Part shown: positions 43,371 through 51,615 of the stretch, one piece after another
Layout: the number at the start of each line of letters is the position of its first letter
Numbering within the stretch: the stretch's first letter is position 1
Assembly: GCA_035293765.1 (NCBI GenBank)
Contig: DATGMF010000087.1
Span: 1 to 63,541, forward strand
Source: DASRHT01 sp035293765
GTDB lineage: Bacteria > Chloroflexota > Ktedonobacteria > Ktedonobacterales > Ktedonobacteraceae
Length of the DNA stretch: 63,541 nucleotides
Reading direction: 5' to 3'
Program-made: the position numbers and the translations under genes
Notes under the pieces: model-generated
Seen by the model: only the letters and a program-made list of their open reading frames with translations
What the model was told of the DNA's origin: nothing
Databases searched by the model: none

Positions 43371-45299
43371 TTATGCCAGCGTATGGGAACCAAGCAGGTC
43401 GTGTACCACTTCTTTAATATGGGCGGATGACAGACCATAGAGCTCTTTCAAGATCGTCGGCGCACCGTGTTCAACCAGCTTATCAGGCAGCCCTATCACC
43501 CGAATATCCACATCTCTGATGGCATGGCGCTCAAACAGCTCCAGCACCGCGCTGCCAAAACCGCCCGCCACCATATGATCCTCGATGGTGATAATCCGTC
43601 GCGTACCTTTTGCCAGCCGCAGAATCATCTCTTCGTCCAGAGGCTTGGCCCAGCGCGCATTCACAACCGCCACCTGGATACCGTCGGCTGCAAGCTCCTG
43701 CGCTGCCGCCTCTGCCTGCGCTACCGTTGAGCCGTAAGCAAAAATGGCACAATCTCGCTGTTCCGCTTCCTCTATCGTGGCCGGCCTGAGCAGTTCCGCC
43801 CTCCCAATCTCCAGTTTGCGCAGTTCACTCGTGAGCGGCACGCCCAGTCCCTTGCCACGCGGATAACGCAGGCTTACCGGTCCATCCATATAAATCGCGG
43901 TATACAGCATATGGCGCAGCTCTTCCTCATCTTTGGGGGCCATCAGCTTCATATGAGGAATGGGGCGCATAAAGGCAATATCAAAGACGCCATGCTGGGT
44001 AGGCCCATCCTCTCCAACAATGCCGGCGCGATCCATCGCAAAAACCACATGCAGATCCTGCATGCAGATATCATGTATCACCTGGTCGAAGGCACGCTGC
44101 ATAAAGGTCGAATAGATGGCGACAACCGGACGCAATCCGCCGACCGCAAGCCCGCCCGCGAAGGTGACAGCATGCTGCTCGGCAATACCTACGTCGAAAT
44201 AGCGCTCGGGGAAACGCTGGTGCATTTTTTTCAGGCCCGTCCCCTCCGCCATCGCCGCCGTGATCCCCACCACCGAAGGATCTTTCTCGGCAATGTCAAC
44301 CAGGGTATTGGCGAACACTTCGGTGTAGGTGAGCGGATCACTGGCATTCTTCTTAATGGTCCCTGTCTGGTAGTCGAACGCACCGGGGCCGTGCCACTTG
44401 GTCGAATCGCCCTCGGCTATATCCCAGCCCTTGCCCTTCTTCGTCACCACCTGGACAATCACCGGACCCTCGATATGCTTCACGTTCTCAAATACATCCA
44501 GCATCAGCGGGATATTATGCCCATCGAACGGGCCAAAGAACTTCAGGCCCAGTTCCTCGAAGATTGCTCCGCTTTTGCTATGCATCACAAACTGCTTGAA
44601 GCTCGTTTCTGCTCGTCCGGCAGCTTCACGCGCCTTATCACCAACCACCGGCAACCGTTCTATCGAATCTTTCGCCATCTCGCGCAGGCGCCGGTAGCTG
44701 GGCGTTGTCTGCATCCTGCGTACCTGGCCCAGATAGTGATGGAGCGCCCCCACATTGTCGGAAATCGACTTCTCATTATCATTAAGCACGATGATCAGAT
44801 TTTTCTTTAAGCTGCCAGCGTTATTAATGGCCTCCAGCGCCATGCCGCCGGTTAAAGCCCCATCACCGATAATCGCCACAACCTTGAAGTCCTTGCGGTG
44901 TAAATCTCGCGCGACTGCCAGGCCGAGAGCCGCTGATATGGAAGTGCTGGCATGACTGGCTCCAAAGACATCGTAGGCGCTCTCTTCACGACGCAGGTAG
45001 CCCGAAAGGCCCCCAAACTGCCGGATCGTATGAAAGCCCTCGCGACGGCCCGTTAATAGCTTATGGACATACGCCTGATGCCCAATATCCCAAATCAGCA
45101 AATCATTCGGGGTATCAAAAATGTAGTGGAGGGCCATTGTCAGTTCGACCACGCCGAGATTGGGAGCAAGATGGCCGCCTCTCACCGAGACCTTTTCGAT
45201 GATCTCTCGCCTGATCTCTCTTGCCAATTGCTCCATCTCGGGCAGCGTCAAGGCACGCAAATCTTTTGGACTGTCAATGCTATCAAGAATCCTCGTCAA
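43371..45299 (-). CDS. dxs: 1-deoxy-D-xylulose-5-phosphate synthase
   Basis: A 642-residue transketolase-fold enzyme, first of the MEP pathway, condensing pyruvate and glyceraldehyde 3-phosphate with thiamine diphosphate. Visible are SVRGGHLAPNLGVVELTMAL, the TPP-binding GDGALTGGMALEAINNAG..NDNEKSIS, DGHNIPLMLDVFENV, DRAGIVGEDGPTQHG and PLRYPRG-like VSLRYPRGKGLG. Length is typical. It stands alone, separate from dxr and ispG, 12 kb away. Together these supply isoprenoids for carrier lipid and pigments. Confidence 0.97.
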   Translation of the reverse strand: MTRILDSIDSPKDLRALTLPEMEQLAREIRREIIEKVSVRGGHLAPNLGVVELTMALHYIFDTPNDLLIWDIGHQAYVHKLLTGRREGFHTIRQFGGLSGYLRREESAYDVFGASHASTSISAALGLAVARDLHRKDFKVVAIIGDGALTGGMALEAINNAGSLKKNLIIVLNDNEKSISDNVGALHHYLGQVRRMQTTPSYRRLREMAKDSIERLPVVGDKAREAAGRAETSFKQFVMHSKSGAIFEELGLKFFGPFDGHNIPLMLDVFENVKHIEGPVIVQVVTKKGKGWDIAEGDSTKWHGPGAFDYQTGTIKKNASDPLTYTEVFANTLVDIAEKDPSVVGITAAMAEGTGLKKMHQRFPERYFDVGIAEQHAVTFAGGLAVGGLRPVVAIYSTFMQRAFDQVIHDICMQDLHVVFAMDRAGIVGEDGPTQHGVFDIAFMRPIPHMKLMAPKDEEELRHMLYTAIYMDGPVSLRYPRGKGLGVPLTSELRKLEIGRAELLRPATIEEAEQRDCAIFAYGSTVAQAEAAAQELAADGIQVAVVNARWAKPLDEEMILRLAKGTRRIITIEDHMVAGGFGSAVLELFERHAIRDVDIRVIGLPDKLVEHGAPTILKELYGLSSAHIKEVVHDLLGSHTLA

Positions 45300-45811
45300 A
45301 GGTTTCCTCCCATATTAAACACCGGTTCCCTCTGCACCCTGGTGATCAGCAACCAGTGGACGCTCACTGAGCAATGTCTTCAACCGCAATGAAAATGAAG
45401 ATGCATAAATATAATACCAGAACATATCGACAGATACCTTCCTACTATTATAGAGGTGCCATCGTCAACAGGCAAACGCTCCGGTTCAGAAAATTCATGC
45501 ACATAAGGTCTTGACAGCCTTCCGTCTGGCTTCCCAGGCCACCTCATACGATTTTAAGACGCCTTGACAGTAAAAAACTTTCTTTTTATTATGCACTGGT
45601 ATGGTATCGCTACCGATCCGGGCCACTACCATAGCATCGTAGCAATTCAGGCATACTCGTAGCAGGGCGTGCCGAGCACGTCCCGATAAGTAATAAGATA
45701 GAGCAGTGCGTGGACAGATACATCACCCATGTCCACATCGAAAGGAGGAGCGGCTCTCCCTGATCAGGGAGAGAGGCTGAAGTTGTGCTTCAGCATTATG
45801 CCGCAGGTCTC
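45300..45811 (+). promoter_or_regulatory. Promoter and long leader of the acidic-protein gene
   Basis: A gene-free 510-bp region. TTGACA (45564-45569) and TATTAT (45587-45592), 17 bp apart, form a strong plus-strand promoter, giving a leader of about 210 nt. The leader contains the perfect 20-bp palindrome CTCTCCCTGATCAGGGAGAG (45754-45773), whose inner 14-mer also occurs at 34431. GAAAGGAGGAG at 45740-45750 is a Shine-Dalgarno far from any start. Confidence 0.65.
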
Positions 45812-46342
45812 ATGACAAGAAAAGATAGCGAAAAAGATTCGGAACGGCCACATTACTATTCCCAATTCTGGCTCGATGTAGCCGCCGGACGCAGAATCAT
45901 TGGTGCCCCCAAGCCCGGTGAAGAGGAAGCCTCCGAATTAGAACTGTCGGAGGTCACCCCACCACGCAGAGCGGGCAGAGTTAGCACACAGGAGCCCCTG
46001 GACGAACCCTATGCCAGGCACCTGGAGGATAACACCCATGAGGCGACTTCTGTCGCCACAGAAGAGGCGTATCCTGAGCTAGAAGATGAGGCTTTCGATG
46101 AGCAAGAGCAAGATTTACAGGATAGCGCAGTGGAGGATATAGACGTTCCCGATATGGATCTCGGCCTTGAAGAGGAAGAAGAGGAGGAGGACGATTTCTT
46201 TGAAGAAGAGCTAGAAGACGAGGACGAGGAGGAGGAGGAGGACATCGGCTGGGGCGGTCGTGGACGTAAAAAAGCCAAACCGGGACGACAGGTCAAGCCA
46301 CCCAAAAAAACCAGTAAGCGCGACCGTCGCGGTGGCTACTAA
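45812..46342 (+). CDS. Hypothetical acidic protein with basic tail
   Basis: A 176-residue protein starting MTRKDSEKDSERPHYYSQFW (an ATG at 45785 would add nine residues). An N-terminal motif YYSQFWLDVAAGRRIIGAPK looks conserved-type. A long middle part is dominated by Glu and Asp, with runs of six to seven acidic residues (about 120-150). The last 30 residues are basic (GRGRKKAKPGRQVKPPKKTS). Such bipolar charge suggests nucleic-acid or ribosome association, or a chaperone-like role, but no function is known. No signal peptide or membrane segment. Confidence 0.7.
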   Translation: MTRKDSEKDSERPHYYSQFWLDVAAGRRIIGAPKPGEEEASELELSEVTPPRRAGRVSTQEPLDEPYARHLEDNTHEATSVATEEAYPELEDEAFDEQEQDLQDSAVEDIDVPDMDLGLEEEEEEEDDFFEEELEDEDEEEEEDIGWGGRGRKKAKPGRQVKPPKKTSKRDRRGGY

Positions 46343-46444
46343 CCATTCACGACTATCTTTTACACGTAAGAGGGCATCTGCACAGATGCCCTCTCGCTCT
46401 ATTAGCTCAGATAGTTACCTAATCATCTCCCTGGTGATTTCCAT

Positions 46445-46532
46445 TTGACATCTTCGGGTGTGATGCTATACTTCTCCTCAAGGAGAGCGGCGGGAGCTTG
46501 TGGTTATCTCGATCCGCCTGAGGATACTGAAA
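46445..46532 (+). ncRNA. Promoter-hairpin repeat element, copy 3 (antisense)
   Basis: TTGACA (46445-46450), 16 bp, TATACT (46467-46472), then CTCCTCAAGGAG, GGCGGGAGC..ATCTCGATCCGCC and TGAGGATACTGAAA. The last base lies next to the gdhA stop codon complement (46533-46535). The hairpin CTCC-TCAA-GGAG and the longer GGCGG/CCGCC stem are both intact. It is antisense to gdhA. Confidence 0.6.
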
Positions 46533-47792
46533 CTATGGATAAATACCGCGAATCTGGGTCGCTTCAGCCACCCGTGATATCGCCAGCATATTCGCTGCCA
46601 GACGCATATCACAACTAAACTGATCCGCTTCCTCTGCCACAGCATCAAAGGCGCGATTCATAATCACTTCCAGTTTCTGGGTGATCTCTTCCACTCCCCA
46701 GAAGAAACTCTGCAAATCCTGAACCCATTCGAAGTAGCTGACGGTCACGCCACCCGCATTCGCCAGAATATCAGGAATAACTATGCGGCCCTTTTTAAAA
46801 AGGATCGCATCCGCCTCAGGCGTTGTCGGACCATTGGCGGCTTCGGAGATAATGCGCGCCTGGACACGGTCGGCGTTTTCCGCCGTAATTACCCCCTCGG
46901 TAGCAGCCGGGATCAGAATATCACAGGGTACTTCTAGCACATCCTGTACTCCCACCGATTGCGCCTCGGGAAAGCCTACGACGGTGCCGCATTCCTGCTT
47001 ATGGCGCAATACCGCTGCCGGATCAAGCCCGGCCTCGTTATAGATACCCCCGCGCGTATCGCTAACCGCAACAATCTTACAACCCTCTTTATGGAAAAGT
47101 CTGGCCGCGATATTGCCTGCATTCCCATAGCCCTGAATACTGACACGAGCCCCCTTCAAAGACATGCCAATCCGCTTGGCCGCTCGCCTGGTGACAAAAA
47201 GCACACCGGTCGCGGTCGCGTCATTACGACCTTCACTGCCACCAATCGAAAGCGGTTTCCCGGTCACAACGGCGGGGATGGAAAAACCACCATGCATGGA
47301 ATAGGTATCCATAATCCACGCCATCACCTGCGAATTGGTATTGACATCGGGCGCCGGAATATCGCTATGAGGCCCGATAATAATAGATATTTCAGTGGCG
47401 TAGCGGCGGGTCATGCGCTCTAACTCGCTGGGTGTCATGTGTTTGGGATCGCAAATAACGCCACCCTTTGCCCCGCCATACGGTATGCCCACAACGGCGC
47501 ATTTCCACGTCATCCACATCGCTAACGCCTTGACTTCATCCAGGGTCACATCAGGACTATAGCGGATGCCTCCCTTAGCCGGACCGCGATTGACATTATG
47601 CTGCACTCGATATCCTGTAAACGTCTTGATCCGTCCATTATCGAGGCGTACGGGAAAGTTGACAGCCAGTTCGCGTTTGGGTTTGCGCAAGATTTCTCGC
47701 ATATCTTCCGAAAGCTTCAATCTCTCAGCAGCCAGTTCAAACTGCTGTACCGCCATGTGATAAGGGTTGAATGATTTCACGTCATCGTGCAT
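46533..47792 (-). CDS. gdhA: Glutamate (Glu/Leu/Phe/Val) dehydrogenase
   Basis: A 419-residue amino-acid dehydrogenase that interconverts glutamate and 2-oxoglutarate with ammonia. Motifs: GRIKTFTGYRVQHNVNRGPA and KGGIRYSPDVTLDEVKALAM with catalytic lysines, PYGGAKGGVICDP, PAPDVNTNSQVMAWI and the Rossmann VSIQGYGNAGNIAARLFH. Start ATG 47792 (MHDDVKSFNPY) has AGAGGTG 7 nt upstream, better than 47834. It is a monocistronic minus-strand gene following gatB. Coenzyme preference is not deducible. Confidence 0.94.
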   Translation of the reverse strand: MHDDVKSFNPYHMAVQQFELAAERLKLSEDMREILRKPKRELAVNFPVRLDNGRIKTFTGYRVQHNVNRGPAKGGIRYSPDVTLDEVKALAMWMTWKCAVVGIPYGGAKGGVICDPKHMTPSELERMTRRYATEISIIIGPHSDIPAPDVNTNSQVMAWIMDTYSMHGGFSIPAVVTGKPLSIGGSEGRNDATATGVLFVTRRAAKRIGMSLKGARVSIQGYGNAGNIAARLFHKEGCKIVAVSDTRGGIYNEAGLDPAAVLRHKQECGTVVGFPEAQSVGVQDVLEVPCDILIPAATEGVITAENADRVQARIISEAANGPTTPEADAILFKKGRIVIPDILANAGGVTVSYFEWVQDLQSFFWGVEEITQKLEVIMNRAFDAVAEEADQFSCDMRLAANMLAISRVAEATQIRGIYP

Positions 47793-47937
47793 AGCTTCAC
47801 CTCTTTGAGAAATTTTATGTTGATCAAAATGCAATGGCCTCCATTTTCAGCTCAGCTAAAAAGGATACCATATTGCCTCTAGTATAGCCTTATCCATCAA
47901 TGCATGCAATGGCTGAACAATACAAATCTGAACTCTT

Positions 47938-47993
47938 GAGCAGGTGTAGCGAAAACTTGCAACCATTACCGCAAATTTTCGCTACACCTGCTC
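47938..47993. terminator. Perfect 18-bp hairpin between gatB and gdhA
   Basis: GAGCAGGTGTAGCGAAAA (47938-47955) pairs completely with 47976-47993 around a 20-nt loop. There is no T-run, so it may be a processing site, a weak terminator of gatB or a small inverted-repeat element. Confidence 0.6.
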
Positions 47994-48019
47994 GATATTC
48001 TGTGACACCACCTGACATT

Positions 48020-49507
48020 TTATGCCTGGGATTCGTCCAGCTTTTTCTTTAAGAGGCCCTGCACCATATCCGGTCTCGCCTGACCGCGCGTCTGCTTCAT
48101 GACCTGCCCAACCAGCGATTGTAGCGCGTTGGTTTTGCCGCTGCGATAATCGCCGGCGGCTTTGGGGTTATTGGCAATGACTTCCTCAATAATGCGCTCC
48201 AGCGCCCCTGTATCGCTAATCGGCGGCTTGATCCCCTTCTTTGTGACAATGTCCTCCGGCATCTCTCCCGAGGCAAAAGCTTCCTCCAGGATTTCTTTCG
48301 CTTGTTTGCCGGTGATGCGCTCCTTATCAAGCAGATCCAGCAGATTTGCCAGGGCAGCCGGCGCAAGCGGACACTCCTGGACGGCAATAGCATTTGCCTT
48401 GAGCAAGCGCACGACTTCGCTTAATAGCCAGTTGCTGGCAGCTTTGGCTCGCGCCTTGTAATCGCTGCCCGCAGAGACGGCCATCACTTGCTCAAAGTAA
48501 TCGCCAAGCGCCTTGTCCTCCGTCATCACGTTGGCATCTTGTTCAGAAAGCCCATAGTCTGTTTTATAGCGCAAGCGGCGCGCATCGGGTAGCTCCGGCA
48601 AGCTCGCGCGTATCTCTTCGACGCGGGCGCGACTGATAATTAAAGGCGGCAGATCGGGCTCGGGGAAGTAGCGATAGTCGTTGGCATGTTCTTTGCTGCG
48701 CTGACCCACTGTAACGCCCTTTGTCTCGACCCAGCCACGCGTCTCTTGATGAATCACTCCCCCATCACGGATGATCGCGATTTGCCGCCGCGCCTCGTAA
48801 TCAAGCGCGCGCTCCACAGCGCGGAAGCTATTCATATTTTTGATCTCGGTTTTGACGCCCAGCTTTTGCTGTCCACGGGGACGCACCGAGATATTGGCAT
48901 CACAGCGCAGGCTGCCCTCTTCCATCCGTCCAGAAGCCACGCCCAGATAGACCAGCACCTCGCGCAACTTCTGCATGTATAACCGCGCCTCTTCCGGGCT
49001 ACGCATATCCGGCTCGCTAACAATCTCCATCAATGGCGTCCCGGAACGGTTGACGTCGATCAGACTGTAGCCATCGGGATGCAGCAGGCGCGCCGTATCT
49101 TCTTCCAGGTGGACACGGGTGATCCCGATGCGGCGCATTCCTCCGTGCGCATCTATTTCCAGATAGCCGTCGCGACTGAGCGGAACATCGTACTGCGAAA
49201 TCTGATAGCCCTTCATCAGGTCGGGATAGGGGTAACTCTTGCGGTCAAACTTCGAGTACTCCGGGATCGTGCAATTGAGCGCGAGCGCCGTCATAATGGT
49301 ATAGGTGACTGCCTCTTCGTTAATCACCGGCATCACGCCGGGCATACCCATGCAGATCGGGCAAACATGCGTATTGGGCGCGGCATTGGCGTATCCCGTC
49401 TGGCAGGAGCAGAACATTTTGCTCTTTGTGAGCAATTGCGAATGCACCTCAAGACCGATCACCACCTCAAAGTCTGTATCAATAGGCGTATATGCAGTCG
49501 TGGTCAT
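48020..49507 (-). CDS. gatB: Asp/Glu-tRNA amidotransferase subunit B
   Basis: A 495-residue GatB, the tRNA-binding kinase subunit of the GatCAB complex that makes Gln-tRNA and Asn-tRNA. Motifs: DFEVVIGLEVHSQLLTKSKM, FCSCQTGYANAAPNTHVCPI (zinc site), CMGMPGVMPVINEEAV, KSYPYPDLMKGYQISQYD and RSGTPLMEIVSEPDMRSPEE. A C-terminal YqeY-like domain is present (NPKAAGDYRSGKTNALQSL, VGQVMKQTRGQA). gatA and gatC are not in the window. Confidence 0.97.
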   Translation of the reverse strand: MTTTAYTPIDTDFEVVIGLEVHSQLLTKSKMFCSCQTGYANAAPNTHVCPICMGMPGVMPVINEEAVTYTIMTALALNCTIPEYSKFDRKSYPYPDLMKGYQISQYDVPLSRDGYLEIDAHGGMRRIGITRVHLEEDTARLLHPDGYSLIDVNRSGTPLMEIVSEPDMRSPEEARLYMQKLREVLVYLGVASGRMEEGSLRCDANISVRPRGQQKLGVKTEIKNMNSFRAVERALDYEARRQIAIIRDGGVIHQETRGWVETKGVTVGQRSKEHANDYRYFPEPDLPPLIISRARVEEIRASLPELPDARRLRYKTDYGLSEQDANVMTEDKALGDYFEQVMAVSAGSDYKARAKAASNWLLSEVVRLLKANAIAVQECPLAPAALANLLDLLDKERITGKQAKEILEEAFASGEMPEDIVTKKGIKPPISDTGALERIIEEVIANNPKAAGDYRSGKTNALQSLVGQVMKQTRGQARPDMVQGLLKKKLDESQA

Positions 49508-49649
49508 ACATCGTCCTCATCTTCGTTTCTCGTCACACAACCATGTGAGTGTCATCCCTTCATATCTGTTAGTCTAGCCCTTTCCGCGCTATTCGTCAAC
49601 CGAAAATGCTCATCTCATCAGCCATTTATTAAGAACACAGCAGAACGTA

Positions 49650-49678
49650 TTGGCAATCTGGCGAAAATAAGATATACT
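49650..49678 (+). promoter_or_regulatory. Promoter of the MglA-like GTPase gene
   Basis: TTGGCA (49650-49655) and TATACT (49673-49678) are separated by 17 bp, about 100 bp before the ATG at 49779. Confidence 0.65.
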
Positions 49679-49778
49679 GTCCCCGATACAAATAGCTTCT
49701 TTTGCTATTTGATGGCCCGAATTTGGAACGTGCAGGTAGCGGCGCGTATGACAGGTAGGAGCAGGAGAATAACCAAGT

Positions 49779-50363
49779 ATGTCCCTTATCAATATGGCGA
49801 AACGAGAGATCAACTGTAAGATCGTCTATTACGGGATTGGTCTGTCTGGTAAAACCACTAATCTTCATTACATCCATCAAGCGGTTAATCCTCAAGATGT
49901 CGGCGATATGGTCTCTATCGATACAGAAACTGAACGTACGCTGTATTTTGACCTGCTTCCGCTTGAACTGGGGAAGGTTCATGGCTTCCAAATTCGTTTC
50001 CAACTCTACACTGTGCCAGGGCAGATCCTCTATCAGCAAACGCGTATCTCTGTGCTGAAGGGGGCCGACTGCGTTATCTTTGTCGCAGACTCACAGGCAA
50101 GCAAGCTCCAGGAGAATATCGAGTGCTGGAATGAGCTGCAAGAGCAGCTCCAACGCATGAATAAAGTCGCATCGGACTTCCCGCTGGTCATGCAATGGAA
50201 CAAGCGTGACATCCAGGATATCCTTCCCGTCTCTGTGCTGGAAAAATACCTCAACCCGTATCGCGTTCCGAGCTTCGAAGCGGTCGCGGTGACAGGCAAG
50301 GGCGTGATTGAAAGCCTGCGCGTCGGGATCAACACCACCCTGAGCCGTCTGGAGCGCATCTAA
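49779..50363 (+). CDS. MglA-like small Ras-type GTPase
   Basis: A 194-residue small GTPase. P-loop YYGIGLSGKTTNLHYI is at about 17-32. The switch II region has TVPGQILYQQTR, with Thr in place of the usual Asp of DxxG, which is the MglA hallmark. The G4 motif is NKRD in MQWNKRDIQD. MglA proteins set cell polarity and motility in Myxococcus with MglB partners. In filamentous Chloroflexota the role is unknown, but polar growth or signalling is plausible. No Roadblock/MglB gene is next to it. Expressed alone from the promoter at 49650. Confidence 0.92.
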   Translation: MSLINMAKREINCKIVYYGIGLSGKTTNLHYIHQAVNPQDVGDMVSIDTETERTLYFDLLPLELGKVHGFQIRFQLYTVPGQILYQQTRISVLKGADCVIFVADSQASKLQENIECWNELQEQLQRMNKVASDFPLVMQWNKRDIQDILPVSVLEKYLNPYRVPSFEAVAVTGKGVIESLRVGINTTLSRLERI

Positions 50364-50671
50364 CGAGCATGCAGCATATAAGAGCCTGACGCTCCATTTC
50401 TTGCGCAAAGAGAACAAGCCTCATAAAAAGATATTGCAGGCTTGTTCTTTATTTATGCTTTTTAAGCAAACGATCAGTCAAGCGAGAGAAATTGCCATCG
50501 CTACCAATTGTTCACAAAGCAATTTGTGTGTATAATGGTGCAACAATCACCAGTACCCCTGTCATTGAAGGGGATCATCAGAATTTCAAGTGTTGGAATT
50601 ATACAATTACACAAAGGGTCCAGGTAGCAAAAATGGATTTTGGCTGCCTGTTCTTCTACAGAAGGGATTAC

Positions 50672-51361
50672 ATGGAAACAATACGCGTCATCATTGTTGA
50701 TGAACAACCTCTGTTCCGTGAGGGTATCCGTGCGACATTAGAACGAATGGGTGACTGCGTCATTCTTGGGGAGTCTACCGACGCCGCCGAAGTGCTCGAA
50801 ATGGCCCGCGCCAGCAACCCCGATGTAGCCCTGATCGATGCCGGCCTTATTACCTCCGACCCGCTTGAGATAGCTCGCCAGTTGCGCCATATCGCGCCTC
50901 GTATGGCTATTATCATCCTGACTCCTTCAGAGGATGAAGAGCGCCTGTTCCAATCGATTAAAGTCGGGGCCGCGGCCTATTATACGCGCAATATTACACC
51001 CGATGAGCTGGCTGAAGCTGTGCGCAAAGTCAGCCACGGTGAATACCTCATCAACGACGACGTTCTCTCCAAGCCGCAACTGGCCAGTCGCGTCCTCAAA
51101 TCTTTCCGCGAACTGACGGTGGAAGAGGAAGATAACGGGACAAGGGATCTGTATTCGCCGCTCTCCAGCCGGGAGGTGGAAATCCTGGACTACATCGCAC
51201 GGGGCAACAGCAATAAGGAGATTGCCAAGTCGCTCAAAATCAGTGACCAGACGGTGAAAAACCATATCACTTCGATCCTCAAGAAGCTCTCGGTTAATGA
51301 TCGCACGGCGGCTGTGGTTCATGCCTTACGCCACGGCTGGATCAAGATGCACGATAGCTAA
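50672..51361 (+). CDS. NarL/FixJ-type response regulator
   Basis: A 229-residue regulator. The receiver begins METIRVIIVDEQPLFREGIR. Phospho-Asp is in NPDVALIDAGLITSDPLEIA and the lysine-region segment is GAAAYYTRNITPDEL, where Arg stands in place of the usual Lys. An HTH follows: PLSSREVEILDYIARGNSNK, EIAKSLKISDQTVKNHI. ATG 50672 begins at the receiver strand; an upstream ATG at 50492 would add 60 unrelated residues. The Lys-to-Arg change at the switch position may alter phosphorylation dependence. No kinase nearby. Confidence 0.9.
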   Translation: METIRVIIVDEQPLFREGIRATLERMGDCVILGESTDAAEVLEMARASNPDVALIDAGLITSDPLEIARQLRHIAPRMAIIILTPSEDEERLFQSIKVGAAAYYTRNITPDELAEAVRKVSHGEYLINDDVLSKPQLASRVLKSFRELTVEEEDNGTRDLYSPLSSREVEILDYIARGNSNKEIAKSLKISDQTVKNHITSILKKLSVNDRTAAVVHALRHGWIKMHDS

Positions 51362-51615
51362 CAGGTATGGGCTAGCCAATTAGTACTAATATTTGATGTT
51401 CCAAATAATCCGATGCTCACTAAGGAATGGCACAATCGTTTCAACAATTTCCTTCCAGCGTCGTGCTATTCCCTAGTGAGCATTTCCCGTTGATACTTTT
51501 TTTCATTTTCCCCTTCACATTGACCTCGTTTTTCAAAAAACTATATACTGATAATAAAGAAGCCCACAGAGTACGAAACTTACCACCTCGAAGAGAAGAA
51601 AGGAAACCTGACCCA

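Noticed and set aside
43911..44810. A 299-codon plus-strand open frame opposite dxs
   Set aside because: dxs is unmistakable on the minus strand over its full length.
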